IMG/VR virus record: IMGVR_UViG_3300037070_007086
Span: 1 to 38,797 of that record
Reading direction: 5' to 3' (one strand)
DNA: 38,797 bases
DNA from: a virus
Position 1 is the stretch's first letter; each line of letters starts with the position of its first letter. The notes below the pieces were generated by a model. That model was not told the origin of the DNA and did not search any database. It was given only the letters and a program-made list of their open reading frames with translations. Both the position numbers and the translations under genes were made by a program. Shown piece after piece: positions 1 to 8,980 of the stretch.

Positions 1-2724
1 AGGAGCAAATAGGTTCTTAGGATCTCGCGAGAGAAGTTCTTCTGTAGCTGGGAGATCTCCCTTGATCACGTACTTGAGAAGCGGCTCTACGCTCTTTCGA
101 GTCTTAGGGCTGAAGGCCATTGCTCTGGCCTTAGCGTATTCCTTAGCTCCTACTTCTGCAGGCAAGAGGAACTCTGGCTGCACGTACTGCAAGATCATGT
201 TCTTGGGACTCGTAGCGACTACGTTCTTGTACATGGTGCTAGAAGCAGCGTTGTAGACTTCGTCTAGAGCTGCTTGAGGAAGCCCTGCTTCGAGCATGCG
301 ATCGACTTGAGCGTTGACCATTGAGTGGCCAAACAGCGTCTCGATCGGAACGTCTGACTTTAGGTTGTAGGATTCGCGGAGGTACTTTTCAAAGACTTGA
401 GCGGCTGGCTCTTGCCCCATGAGCCTTAACTTGATGATCTCTCTAGCTCCGTCTCTTAAGATAGGAGCATAGATCTGAGAAGCTGCTACTTGCTTCTTGT
501 AGCGAAGGAACAACTGGTCTGCGTCCATTTCATGGACGATAGGGTCTAGCTTTCCAGAGACACGTTCTTTAGCAAACGCAGGATCGATCAAACCTTTTAC
601 TGCTCGCCCGTCTGCAGGAGCGCCTGGCTTTCTCAACAAAGGGACGTATCCTTCTACGTGTTGATCTGCTTTCAAGAGCCCAGAAGAGACAGCATTTGCA
701 TGTTCAGCATTCAGCTGAGCGCGAAGCATCTGCAAGGACTGCAAATCTTGAGCACTTGGAGGAACGTCTAGAGGCCACTGTTCGCGGGTCATGCTGCGAG
801 TAGCTTTAGGTTGCGGGTTGAAGCCAGCACTTTCCATGTACTGAAGAGATTTTGTGATCTGCTCGTTAGTCCAACCACGACTCCGCAGGTCTGCCGTCAC
901 CTGGTTCCAGCTAGCAACAGCTGGTTCTACTACGTTAGGTAGTTCGTTCTGTGCATAGACAGTCTTCAGAGCTACTTCACCGACGTTAGTGCCAGTGATG
1001 CTTCCCATCTTAGACATACGTTCTATGTCGTTGCTTAGAGATCCGAAATTTGTAGGGGAATAGAGATCCGTCTTGATCCCTTGAAGGTGAATAGCGTTCT
1101 TGAACTCAGCTTCAGCTACGGCTTGAATCTGTTCTGGGGTGAAGCTTCCAGCATCTGACAGGTGAGCGTAAGCCTTGTCATACTGTTGCTGGGCGATCTC
1201 AACGCCTTGGTTGATAGCAAACTCTGAGCGAGGAGCATCAGCTCCTTTGAAGCCAAATTGTCGTTGTGTTTGTGTAAGCTTAGCCTGTTGCTCGAGGTTA
1301 GCTCTGAGACGTTCTTGAAGTTCTACGATCTTCTCAGGGGCAGCCATCTTCCCTTGAAGTCTTTTCAAGAGAGAGTTCCGTTCGTCCGTAAGAGACGTGA
1401 GACGAGAGTCTAAAGTTCCAGAGATTTCATCTAAGTGCTCTTGAGCCTTAGCTTGTAGAGATGTAGCTTCCTGTTCTGCACGTGTGCTGATCTCGTGCAT
1501 CGCTTTTTGCTTGCTCTCTATAGCTTTTTCTAGCTTCTGCTGAGCAGGAAAGCGCTCTTCTAGCGGCCTAGGATCGATCTTCAGAGTCTCTAACTGAGCT
1601 TGATGCCCTAAGATCTCAGCATCGAGCCTTGCTACCTGCTGGGCACGAGCGTCTGTGATAGCTTGGGCTCTGGCCTGAGTTACTTCTTCGACAGAGGCAG
1701 CTCTTTGAGCTGCGCTGTCTGCTAGTTCGTATGGAGTTTCAAGGTGAGAAAGTTTGAGCTGCTGTTGTAAGCGCGTAGCTTCGGTAGGAGCAGAGAGCTT
1801 CTGAGTAGCTTCTAGCTCTGCAGACATCTGAGCACGTTCTAAGACTAGCTGATCTAACTGTGCTGAGATCTCAGCAGTAGCAGGGGTCTGAACTACAGTT
1901 TTAGATCCTGGGATCTCTCCTGCGGTCTTTCTGAGCTGACGGTTGGGCCCGAGGTATGTTGCTGCGGATCCGCCTAAGAGTCCGATCCCGGTTCCTCCAG
2001 CAGTCGTCTTCATGAGATGCATGAGAGCATCGTTTCCAGAGCGGCCTTGGTCCTGGTTATCAAGTGCTCCGCTGACTAGTCCTGCGGCAGCTCCGCTGCC
2101 AGCGCCTTCTACAGCGCCTCTAAGTAAGTTCTGTTTCGAAAGGATTGCGACTGCTTGATCGGCTGCTTGGCGGTTGATCTGATTTCGAGCTTGGAAGAGA
2201 GCTGCATCAGCTGCTACTTTTTCTGCCTTCTGAGCTAAGAGCTTTTCAACACCTACTTCAGCAACCTTGCCGCCTATCCCAGCAGAGAGCATAGTTACTG
2301 GCTCAAGAGCCATTCCTAAGAAGGCACCTGCGGTGCCCGCTGCTCCCTTTGCTTCCTTCTCTTTCAAGAGAAGAGGAACTGCATCCTGCATCTTTCCTTC
2401 TTCACCTTGTGCGATCTGACGTGCATCTGGAGGAAGAAGAGATGTAGCCTGCTGAGTTCTCAGCTGGTTCATGACTCTAGGAACTACAGTAATCTTGTTG
2501 ATGAACTGCTTAGCGAATTCGTCTCTTCCTTGTTGGAAAGAGGAGAGTTCCTTGTCTGCAATTTGGGTGAGTTGTTGGCCTTCGGCAGAAGGCGGCAGGG
2601 GTGTGAGGTTACTTCCCTCAGCTTGCACGGCGACGCCTCCAAGATCGGAGAAGTCGACCTTAGGCTTGTTCTTGTCCTCTTCTAAATTAAGAGGTTGTCC
2701 GCCTAAATCTGAGAAATCGGCCAT
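1..2724 (-). CDS. Large internal virion (ejection) protein, C-terminus cut by window
   Basis: An open frame of 908 codons starts at ATG 2724 (AGGTG ribosome site just upstream) and runs off the left edge without a stop. The N-terminus repeats DFSDLGG twice (residues 4-10 and about 24-30). It is followed by Ala/Gly-rich hydrophobic stretches (about residues 125-260, for example GAGSGAAAGLVSGAL) that could cross or disturb a membrane. Next comes a long Gln/Glu/Ala-rich coiled-coil region (about 270-450) and a mixed globular region containing EGYVPLLRKPG. No catalytic motif was recognised. It is the last of three consecutive proteins after the tail genes, which is where T7- and P22-type phages keep ejection proteins. 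Function is inferred from position, size and composition only. Confidence 0.8.
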   Translation of the reverse strand, partial: MADFSDLGGQPLNLEEDKNKPKVDFSDLGGVAVQAEGSNLTPLPPSAEGQQLTQIADKELSSFQQGRDEFAKQFINKITVVPRVMNQLRTQQATSLLPPDARQIAQGEEGKMQDAVPLLLKEKEAKGAAGTAGAFLGMALEPVTMLSAGIGGKVAEVGVEKLLAQKAEKVAADAALFQARNQINRQAADQAVAILSKQNLLRGAVEGAGSGAAAGLVSGALDNQDQGRSGNDALMHLMKTTAGGTGIGLLGGSAATYLGPNRQLRKTAGEIPGSKTVVQTPATAEISAQLDQLVLERAQMSAELEATQKLSAPTEATRLQQQLKLSHLETPYELADSAAQRAASVEEVTQARAQAITDARAQQVARLDAEILGHQAQLETLKIDPRPLEERFPAQQKLEKAIESKQKAMHEISTRAEQEATSLQAKAQEHLDEISGTLDSRLTSLTDERNSLLKRLQGKMAAPEKIVELQERLRANLEQQAKLTQTQRQFGFKGADAPRSEFAINQGVEIAQQQYDKAYAHLSDAGSFTPEQIQAVAEAEFKNAIHLQGIKTDLYSPTNFGSLSNDIERMSKMGSITGTNVGEVALKTVYAQNELPNVVEPAVASWNQVTADLRSRGWTNEQITKSLQYMESAGFNPQPKATRSMTREQWPLDVPPSAQDLQSLQMLRAQLNAEHANAVSSGLLKADQHVEGYVPLLRKPGAPADGRAVKGLIDPAFAKERVSGKLDPIVHEMDADQLFLRYKKQVAASQIYAPILRDGAREIIKLRLMGQEPAAQVFEKYLRESYNLKSDVPIETLFGHSMVNAQVDRMLEAGLPQAALDEVYNAASSTMYKNVVATSPKNMILQYVQPEFLLPAEVGAKEYAKARAMAFSPKTRKSVEPLLKYVIKGDLPATEELLSRDPKNLFAP

Positions 2725-2731
2725 CTAACAC

Positions 2732-3565
2732 CTATTGAATGATCTTGAGCCCAGGATCGCGTTTTTGTGCTGCTTTCAAAGATGCTTTTGGGAGTGTGTG
2801 CATGCTTCCGTCGGAAGCTTGAATTCTGACTGTGTCTTGAGCTACAGGAGGAACTGGGACCGCCGGACTAAACGTGGATCGTCCTGCTTGGCCAGTTTTG
2901 ATCTTAGTTTTTTCTTCTTCTAAACTTTTAAGTTGTTGCTCAAAGGACTGCTGTTGGTTTCTGAGACCTGTAGTTGGATGTTGTAGGCCCAGAGATGTCG
3001 TGATCGACTCTACAAAGCTTGGTTCGGTAGGAATCGGGCCACCATACTCTTTCTGTAAGCCTTTGAGTCCTTCTTTAGCTTTCTTCTCTTTTCCACCGAT
3101 CAAGTCTGTGACTGCGGTTTCTTTCTTGGCAGTTTCTCCGCTAGCCTTAGAAAGCATTGCTGACAGAGCAGAGGCGCTCGCAGTAGGGTTGTGCAAGTTG
3201 AGAGCTCTGATGTACTCTTGCTGAGCGGGATTAAGCTGTTTTCCCATGCTCTGAATGAGCTTCTCAGAAGCAGATTCCAGAGCTTTTCGATCTTCTTCCT
3301 TCTTCGTGTTCTCTTCTTTAGAGACTAAGAAGTTGTAGGAAGCTCTGAGCGGTTCTAAGTTACCTTGATCAGCCAAGCCCTTCAGAGCCTGAAGCTCTTC
3401 AGGCTTTACTTTGTTTTTAGATTCGATCTCGGTATACAGTTGAGAACCAACTTGCTTGTTGATATCCAGTTGCTTCTGAGCTTGCATGTTCTTAGCAAAG
3501 CCAGCGAAGTCGCCGTTCCCCAGCTGCTGTATAGATCCTAATGTTTCGAAGAGTTTTGCACCCAT
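2732..3565 (-). CDS. Putative internal virion/ejection protein, 277 aa
   Basis: Starts at ATG 3565 with AAGG 7 nt upstream; the stop lies 8 nt before the start of the large ejection protein. The protein is Lys/Glu/Gln/Ala-rich and largely predicted helical, with coiled-coil character in the middle (about residues 60-215, for example KEENTKKEEDRKALESASEK). It has no cysteine-rich, enzymatic or signal sequence. The C-terminus is a short beta-like tail (VRIQASDGSMHTLPKASL). Size, composition and place between a Gln-rich small protein and a giant protein match the middle member of an ejection-protein trio. No family was recognised by sequence. Confidence 0.7.
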   Translation of the reverse strand: MGAKLFETLGSIQQLGNGDFAGFAKNMQAQKQLDINKQVGSQLYTEIESKNKVKPEELQALKGLADQGNLEPLRASYNFLVSKEENTKKEEDRKALESASEKLIQSMGKQLNPAQQEYIRALNLHNPTASASALSAMLSKASGETAKKETAVTDLIGGKEKKAKEGLKGLQKEYGGPIPTEPSFVESITTSLGLQHPTTGLRNQQQSFEQQLKSLEEEKTKIKTGQAGRSTFSPAVPVPPVAQDTVRIQASDGSMHTLPKASLKAAQKRDPGLKIIQ

Positions 3566-3574
3566 AGAAATACC

Positions 3575-4405
3575 TTACTTCTTCGTAGCGTTGGCTCCGG
3601 CTTGAGCTATCGGGTTGTATTTGTTTACGAGAGCAGCTGGATCGAACCCCATAGTTCTCTCTAAGAGACCTGGAGCTCCAGACTGAGAAGATTGCTCGCT
3701 GCTGCTGACTTGCTGTCCGAACATTTGTCCGATCTGCGCTAAGCTCTGTAGAAGAGCATTTTGAGACTGAGCACCTTGGCCAGCGAAACCTAGGACTTGT
3801 CCAAGGCCGCTTAGCTGTTGCTGCTGCGCCTGATTCCCCATTCCTAAGAGCTGAGCAAGCTGCTGACTCTGGGCTAACTGTGCTTGGTTTCCTAGTTGCT
3901 GAGCGCCCTGGTTAGCTTGGAAAGTTCCAAGCTCTCTTTGTTGCTGATTCTGTCCTGCTTGAAACGCGAGAGGGTTGTTGTTCAGCTGTCCGACAGCTGC
4001 GTTCTGGCTGTTTAGGATCGCTGCAAGTGCAGGGTTGTTCCTGAACTGCTGAGAGATCTGACCGGCTTGCGTGTTCTGAGCAGCTGCACGGTTCCCCATC
4101 TCTTGAGACATCAGCTGCTGACTTTGAGCATCTAGTCCCTGCGTCGGGTTGAACTGAGCAAAGTTCGTGTTCAGGTTAGGATTGAACTGCGAGAAGTTCG
4201 TGTTGATCCCTTGAACGTTCTGAAGTCCCTGCCCTGCTAGTTGGTTTGCGAATCCAGAGAACTGGTTTGCAGCTCCGATCACGTTTCCTTGCTGAGACCT
4301 GATCGCATTCGCATCTGGCTGCTGGAAGTTAGTGAACTGAGTCCCATAGGACTGTTGCTGTGTGTTCTCTTTCTTGCCTAGTACAGAGTCTGTTATTCCA
4401 CCCAT
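3575..4405 (-). CDS. Gln/Asn-rich low-complexity virion protein
   Basis: Starts at ATG 4405 with AAAGGA upstream. The 276-residue product is extremely rich in Gln, Asn, Ala and Gly over residues 15-240, with runs such as QQQQ and NNN and repeating NFxQFNP units (about residues 70-90). Charged residues are scarce. The C-terminal 40 residues are less biased (GAPGLLERTMGFDPAALVNKYNP). It is probably the first of three ejection-type proteins, by position. The composition resembles prion-like domains, which is unusual for such a large part of a structural protein. Exact role unknown. Confidence 0.75.
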   Translation of the reverse strand: MGGITDSVLGKKENTQQQSYGTQFTNFQQPDANAIRSQQGNVIGAANQFSGFANQLAGQGLQNVQGINTNFSQFNPNLNTNFAQFNPTQGLDAQSQQLMSQEMGNRAAAQNTQAGQISQQFRNNPALAAILNSQNAAVGQLNNNPLAFQAGQNQQQRELGTFQANQGAQQLGNQAQLAQSQQLAQLLGMGNQAQQQQLSGLGQVLGFAGQGAQSQNALLQSLAQIGQMFGQQVSSSEQSSQSGAPGLLERTMGFDPAALVNKYNPIAQAGANATKK

Positions 4406-4429
4406 GGTGAGTTCCTTTTCGAGGGTCGC

Positions 4430-4663
4430 TTAGGCGACCTTGTTCTTCATAAGTTCTTCTAAAAATTTGGACCAATCGCCTGGCGGTCCTTGAGGAGCGG
4501 CTGGAGCTTGAAATCCGACTTGAGCAAGAGGACTTCCTACGACTGGGGTCGGCGGATTAGTCTGAGCTAAAGCTGGTTTCTGAATAGGCTGAGAGGGCTG
4601 TGCAGCCATGCCGACTGCCGCCTGACCAGCAGTGCTCCCGAGTAACGGGGCTAGAAATGCCAT
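4430..4663 (-). CDS. Small Pro/Ala/Gln-rich protein, 77 aa
   Basis: ATG 4663 is preceded by AAGGA at a 9-nt spacing. The N-terminus (MAFLAPLLGSTAGQAAVGMAA) is weakly hydrophobic. A Pro/Gln/Ala-rich linker follows, then a short charged C-terminal helix (WSKFLEELMKNKVA). It sits between the GNAT gene and the ejection-type proteins and is co-directional with them. It could be a small virion component; no family was recognised. Confidence 0.65.
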   Translation of the reverse strand: MAFLAPLLGSTAGQAAVGMAAQPSQPIQKPALAQTNPPTPVVGSPLAQVGFQAPAAPQGPPGDWSKFLEELMKNKVA

Positions 4664-4691
4664 TTGATTTTTCCTTGGTACTGCGGAGGCG

Positions 4692-5225
4692 CTAAGAGCG
4701 CCGACGGTATTCGAGCTTCAAACAGGACAAGAGGATCTCGTTCCTGTATTCGCCCTTGTAGAAGATGCTGTCGCGGAGGACAGCTTCTTGAGAGAAGCCG
4801 AAAGAGGCAGCGATAGCTGCCAGCTTCTCACGGGTATCTAAGATCTTTACGTAAACTTTGTGCAGGTTGCAGTAGTCGAAGGCATGTTCTAATGCCTCGT
4901 GATAGACAGTGTCGATCGTGAACCTAGGATGGCTAGAAGCCTCTTTGTCCACCAAGATCCCGTACTCGCAGGACCGAGAGCTTTGCTCGAGGTTAGCCAT
5001 AGTCACTAAGCCTACAGGCATGTCGTCCTCTAAAATGACCCAAGACGATCCCCAGAGAGCCAAGGCTACCTCAGGGGTCAACCAGTTCATCAGAGGGGGA
5101 CAGCGCCTAAAGAACTCGCTATTAGAGGGGTTCTCAGCCCACTTCACGATACTTGGGACCACATGGGCTGTAACGGGAGCCATTCGGACTGTCTTAGTAG
5201 CACACAATTTAGGGTTTATAGACAA
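4692..5225 (-). CDS. GNAT-family N-acetyltransferase
   Basis: The 177-residue product has the layout of a RimJ/RimL-like GNAT fold. An N-terminal helical part leads to SWVILEDDMPVGLVTM (strands b2-b3), then EYGILVDKEASSHPRFTIDTVYHEALEHAFDYCNLHKVYVKILDTREKLAAIAASFGFSQEAVLRD. The last part matches the usual end of the acetyl-CoA domain, with a helix before the neighbour-residue strand and a GF-x-E-x-x-x-R-D-like motif. The substrate cannot be told. The first possible start is TTG 5225, only about 5 nt from the predicted transcription start; ATG 5181 (MAPVTAHVV) is an alternative and has no clear ribosome site either. The gene has its own promoter inside the structural cassette. It may modify a virion or host protein (inference). 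Confidence 0.85.
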   Translation of the reverse strand: MSINPKLCATKTVRMAPVTAHVVPSIVKWAENPSNSEFFRRCPPLMNWLTPEVALALWGSSWVILEDDMPVGLVTMANLEQSSRSCEYGILVDKEASSHPRFTIDTVYHEALEHAFDYCNLHKVYVKILDTREKLAAIAASFGFSQEAVLRDSIFYKGEYRNEILLSCLKLEYRRRS

Positions 5226-5236
5226 AGGATTTCTCT

Positions 5237-5265
5237 ATTATAACACGCAATGCGTTAAAAGTCAA
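5237..5265 (-). promoter_or_regulatory. Sigma70-type promoter before GNAT gene
   Basis: On the minus strand TTGACT (5265-5260) is followed by a 17-nt spacer and a perfect TATAAT (5242-5237). The spacer holds an imperfect palindrome, ACGCA-T-TGCGT, next to the -10 box. The 10-mer CTAATTGACT around the -35 box is identical to that of the promoter at 19808-19836. It lies in the gap between the collar fibre (5270) and the GNAT start. Confidence 0.85.
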
Positions 5266-5269
5266 TTAG

Positions 5270-6367
5270 TTAGATGATTATGCACTTGTTGAAGGCTATA
5301 CTTGGCTGCATGTTGTTGTGTGGATCGTCGCTGCCTTCGTTGGTTACTAGGGCTCCAGACATGGAAACTGAGATATTATGGGCATGGAGTCCAGCTGAAT
5401 CGTTGTAAGCTGTGCTGTTGCCTGCAGAAGCTCCCGAGAGTGCGTAACCGATAACTCCGCCTGATCCATCCGACTTGATGTTATGTTGATGGCCTCCGGC
5501 ATTGTCGGCACTTGCGTTATGAGTATGATCCCCACCGCCACCATGATCATGTTCTGGAATCTCGGCTAAAGTCAGCACGTGAGTCTCTGCTCCAACCTTG
5601 TCTCCAAGGGCTCGCGCTGTAAGTCCACTCCCGGTTCCTACGCCGATCGTAGCTCTACCAGCACAATCAGGAATTCTGAAGTCAGTTCCAGCTTCTCCGC
5701 CAGTGTTGTAGGTAGTTCCATACCTTGCAAATAGAGCAGGATAGTCCGTTCGTACTTTGACACTTCCATCAGCTAAGATCCGATCTGGAGGAATAACTCC
5801 TCCGCCGTAGTCTACGATTTCTCCGGTTCTTCCTGCGGAATCTACCCAGTTTGTACCGTCATAGATCTCTTTGCGCTTAGTAGTGGAGTTGTAAATCTCC
5901 ATACCTTCAGCAAGAGCCGTCATAGCGTTTCTTTGAACAGTTGTTACTTTAGGAGCTGGGATACTTGGCTTCGTGGTACTGAGAACCGAGAAGGCGGAGC
6001 CTCCGGCTCCTGCGTCCGAGATCCTTAGGACTGGTATTCCGTTTGAAGCAGAAGAAGCTGCAAAGTTCACAAGAGCTAGTCCGACAGTCTGAGCCGAGCT
6101 AGAAGTCATCGAGATCACGCTCTTCCCTGAGGCAAGGGTAGCGTTGTGGATGATCTTGATGGAACCTTCAGTTCCTACGTTAGTGATGTCCAGTCCCAGG
6201 ACGTTAGTAGTAACGTTCCAGGTAACTGTGTCCGTCAACGTATCTAAGTTGTCAGAGCCGATGTTACCGTTAGCCCAGGCAATGATGTCAGAAAAGTTCT
6301 GGTTGTGGCCAGAAGCAGTTATGATCGTACCTGCGACGAACGTGTTTGTTACTGCAAGAGTAGACAT
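5270..6367 (-). CDS. Tail fibre protein with phage tail-collar domain
   Basis: ATG 6367 follows AGGAGACATTC, a good ribosome site. The 365-residue product begins with a virion-attachment-like beta region. It carries the EIYNSTTKRKEIYDGTNW motif (about 155-175) common in fibres and a tail-collar domain from about residue 190 (PPDRILADGSVKVRTDYPALFARYGTTY...DFRIPDCAGRATIGVG). The C-terminus has His-rich stretches (HDHGGGGDHTHN, GGHQHN, LHAHN) and ends in NMQPSIAFNKCIII. HxH motifs in collar-type fibres such as T4 gp12 bind metal ions along the fibre axis, which is plausible here. It is a probable receptor-binding or tail-tip fibre. Confidence 0.9.
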   Translation of the reverse strand: MSTLAVTNTFVAGTIITASGHNQNFSDIIAWANGNIGSDNLDTLTDTVTWNVTTNVLGLDITNVGTEGSIKIIHNATLASGKSVISMTSSSAQTVGLALVNFAASSASNGIPVLRISDAGAGGSAFSVLSTTKPSIPAPKVTTVQRNAMTALAEGMEIYNSTTKRKEIYDGTNWVDSAGRTGEIVDYGGGVIPPDRILADGSVKVRTDYPALFARYGTTYNTGGEAGTDFRIPDCAGRATIGVGTGSGLTARALGDKVGAETHVLTLAEIPEHDHGGGGDHTHNASADNAGGHQHNIKSDGSGGVIGYALSGASAGNSTAYNDSAGLHAHNISVSMSGALVTNEGSDDPHNNMQPSIAFNKCIII

Positions 6368-6387
6368 GAATGTCTCCTAACTGAGGA

Positions 6388-6768
6388 CTAGATTTGCGGA
6401 CCGAGCCAAGACCACAAGTGGACCGTGCTGTTGGCGGCAGGGGCAGATCCGCCCGTGCGCGTAGATGTGCAAGCGACTACGCAACCGATTCCGAAGTAGT
6501 GAACTACGAACTGTTGTGCGTCTTTGCCGAAACATGCTCCGGCTGGAACCATGAACGTAAAGTCAGGAGTTGTAGTTCCTACAGTTACGTCAGCGATGAG
6601 CTTGTCGAAGAACTGGAGATAGACAGTATCTGTCGCACTGTTGTTCTCGAATTCGTATCCGTACAAGTTGCCTTTGCCGATGAAAACGGTTTGCTTAGTT
6701 TGACTAAGAGCCCCGTTGTAATAATGTTGGAGCGCCTGATCTGGCGTCCCTGTTTTTCCGTTTCCCAC
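6388..6768 (-). CDS. Small beta-rich virion protein, 126 aa
   Basis: GTG 6768 is chosen because AGGAGG lies 4 nt upstream. The product alternates hydrophobic and polar residues in a beta-sandwich-like pattern (TVFIGKGNLYGYEFENNSATDTVYLQFFDK). It has a single SWLGPQI end and no membrane segment. It sits between the tail-tube-type gene and the collar fibre, so it is probably a tail or fibre-linked structural protein. No family was recognised. Confidence 0.75.
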   Translation of the reverse strand: MGNGKTGTPDQALQHYYNGALSQTKQTVFIGKGNLYGYEFENNSATDTVYLQFFDKLIADVTVGTTTPDFTFMVPAGACFGKDAQQFVVHYFGIGCVVACTSTRTGGSAPAANSTVHLWSWLGPQI

Positions 6769-6776
6769 TTTGCCTC

Positions 6777-7073
6777 CTAAGCGACTACGAGGATGCGAAA
6801 AGCTTCGCTGCTCTCTGTAGATCGTAAATCGAGTTCTGTGTCTGAGAAGCCATTCCTCGGCACGTAAACTCTGCCTTCTAGCGGAAACCAGAAGGCTGGA
6901 ATCTTTCCTAAATTGTGTTTGAAGCGAGAGGCGGTGTCCGCCGTAGCGTTTGTAGTCCCGGTAAGTTCTACAGCTCTGAAGTTGTCTGAAGAGACGTTTG
7001 CTAGGACTGCAGCGAAAGTCTTGAACAAGACTTGGATCTCGGGATTGTTAAATCTGTTTTCTGTTGGGCGCAT
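6777..7073 (-). CDS. Small structural protein, 98 aa
   Basis: The start ATG 7073 overlaps the stop of the preceding tail gene (TAATG), indicating translational coupling. The protein has a short helical N-terminus (NNPEIQVLFKTFAAVLANVS) and a beta-rich remainder (RFKHNLGKIPAFWFPLEGRVYVPRNGF). The LGxxPxxWxPL-type pattern is often seen in small phage tail or fibre-linked proteins. The role is inferred from its place in the tail module. Confidence 0.75.
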   Translation of the reverse strand: MRPTENRFNNPEIQVLFKTFAAVLANVSSDNFRAVELTGTTNATADTASRFKHNLGKIPAFWFPLEGRVYVPRNGFSDTELDLRSTESSEAFRILVVA

Positions 7074-8980
7074 TAGCGTTTTGGTCCGATGTTAGGTCCG
7101 AAGGTCGAAGCTTCTATTCCCCAGGAGTAGAGATCTATGGGGGCATTCGCGTCAGCTTGTTCGAAGATCAGCTGTAGGTACTTGGCCTTCATGTGCATGA
7201 AGTACTCTAGGTGCTTAAGCTCAACGTCAGCGTAAGTCGCGGTGTCGTAGAGGGAATCTATTCCGTCGTACACGTATCCGTCTGTGAACATCGAGAGAGG
7301 CAAGAGATCTTGCTCGTCGTTGCTCAAGTCGTAGATAGCTCCGACGGTGAAGTTGTAGTCGTTGCCGTCTCCAGCTGCTTGGATCTCAGCTTTCTTGAAG
7401 AGCTTCCAGATCAGCGGATTGCTGCTGAAGTACGGGCGAGTCACTATCTTCATGTGAATAGCTGAAGAGTCGTCGTTGTTGCCTTCTCCTAGGCGATAGA
7501 GCTTTCCGTTCAGCGAGATGTTTCCGAAGTACATGTTCAGCTTCCCAGTCGTGGCGTTCGTCACGTGGAAGAAGCAGCCTGCCTTGACTCCCGGATGTGT
7601 CACGGAGTTAGAACCTGGCTCATAGGTAGTCCAGCGGAACTCAGGGTAGTGCCGGTAGTCCCCTACAAGGACGATGGTAGGGGAAGCAGATGCTGAGTTA
7701 GCGAAGACTTGAAAATAAACTTTTTGGGCTTCAGGGTCGTTGATCGCAGAAAGCTTAGGACGCTGAGTAGCTGTGAAACCTAAGTCGTTCAGAGTCTTGT
7801 CGATAGCGTCGCTGATGTGCCTTACGTTGATCCCATCTGTTGCGTAGATGTTGGCATCTCGTCCGATAAAAACGAGTTCCCCTAGCACCTGCACTGCCGC
7901 CTCGTGAGCCACAGCACCTACGGTGTCTGTGATCTCGCGGAACTGATAAGAGACGTTGTCTCTAGAAACTGTGTTGTCTGGAAGTCCTATAGGATCTAAG
8001 CGACCTATGGATCGTTCCTTCAAGATGATAGGAAGCTGATTTATTCTGTTAGTTCCTATGATCTTGTCGTGGATCCCGAAACGTCCTGCGCAAGGTACGA
8101 AGCTCTTAGCTTCGAAGCTTTCGGGCATAGGACCTTCTTGGCCTAACTTTGAGAATCGTACTTCGTTGTCTCCTGACTTTAAGAAGATTCGGGAGTCAGC
8201 TACAGTCGGATAGTTTGCAGAGGAGCTGAGGTCTGTAATACGAGTGTTATCTAGCTCTATCTGTCTTCCTAGTCCGGCGTCAGCGACAGTAGAAGTATAA
8301 GTAGTTGCAGCGATGCTAGCAGTGCCATCAAGATATAGTGCGTTTCCGTTGCCGTAAGTCCTATAGAACCGGATAGTATCGGCAGTAGCAGAATCCCCAG
8401 GAGTAACGTTCCATACGATCGCATCGTTTGCTCCTGTAAGAGTATGTGGATCTGAGAGCGGAGACGGAGTGCTTTCAGCTCCAGTGTCGGAGTTGTAGTA
8501 GGTGTAGGCACCTATGTAAGACGAAAGAGGTGTCAGATCTCCAGAGCTGTTCTCTGAAGAGAACGTAGGAGCACCAACAGGAGCAGTTATCCCTACTTGT
8601 CTGGCGGCAGATCCGTCGTAAAGTATTGGCGTGTCTACTCCGTTGAAGAACAGGAGCCTTGAGTCGAACTGCACGAAGTGCGGTCTCGCAGTACTGGATA
8701 AGCCAGTGCTGATGTTCGTGACGGCGCTTGGAGTAAAGTCTCCAATGATTCCTGATCCGCCTGAGGCAGTTACGCCATAGATTATGATCTTAGAAGTTCC
8801 GCCAGCGCTCTCGTATTCGATTCCGCCAGTGATGCTTCGGCCAGTCCAAGGAGTCGTAGCCTTGTTCGTGTAGCCTGCTCGCTTCGTGTATCCACCGAAG
8901 AGGCCAGGGTCGACGTTCTGAGCTTTCCTGACGTATCCTTCTTTCATAGTAGAAAGAGGAGACGTAGTGTCTAGCCCCAT
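7073..8980 (-). CDS. Large tail tube/stabilisation protein
   Basis: The product has 635 residues if started at ATG 8980. The N-terminal region (TTSPLSTMKEGYVRKAQNVDPGLFGGYTKRAGYT) and the following beta-rich repeats resemble tail nozzle, tail-tubular-B or stabilisation proteins of podoviruses, which read DxxxxxxPxG..A..NV......G....RxG. Later beta-propeller-like segments include GELVFIGRDANIYATDGINVRHISDAIDKTL. ATG 8980 has no ribosome site. In frame upstream lies CTG 9025 with AGGAG 5 nt before it, which would add 15 residues, so the true start may be 9025. It lies directly after the adaptor gene, as expected for the tail module. Confidence 0.85.
   Translation of the reverse strand: MGLDTTSPLSTMKEGYVRKAQNVDPGLFGGYTKRAGYTNKATTPWTGRSITGGIEYESAGGTSKIIIYGVTASGGSGIIGDFTPSAVTNISTGLSSTARPHFVQFDSRLLFFNGVDTPILYDGSAARQVGITAPVGAPTFSSENSSGDLTPLSSYIGAYTYYNSDTGAESTPSPLSDPHTLTGANDAIVWNVTPGDSATADTIRFYRTYGNGNALYLDGTASIAATTYTSTVADAGLGRQIELDNTRITDLSSSANYPTVADSRIFLKSGDNEVRFSKLGQEGPMPESFEAKSFVPCAGRFGIHDKIIGTNRINQLPIILKERSIGRLDPIGLPDNTVSRDNVSYQFREITDTVGAVAHEAAVQVLGELVFIGRDANIYATDGINVRHISDAIDKTLNDLGFTATQRPKLSAINDPEAQKVYFQVFANSASASPTIVLVGDYRHYPEFRWTTYEPGSNSVTHPGVKAGCFFHVTNATTGKLNMYFGNISLNGKLYRLGEGNNDDSSAIHMKIVTRPYFSSNPLIWKLFKKAEIQAAGDGNDYNFTVGAIYDLSNDEQDLLPLSMFTDGYVYDGIDSLYDTATYADVELKHLEYFMHMKAKYLQLIFEQADANAPIDLYSWGIEASTFGPNIGPKR

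Noticed and set aside
1943-2728. Short plus-strand frames near the left end
   Set aside because: The opposite strand carries one uninterrupted 908-codon frame through the whole stretch, with a ribosome site and coherent protein sequence.
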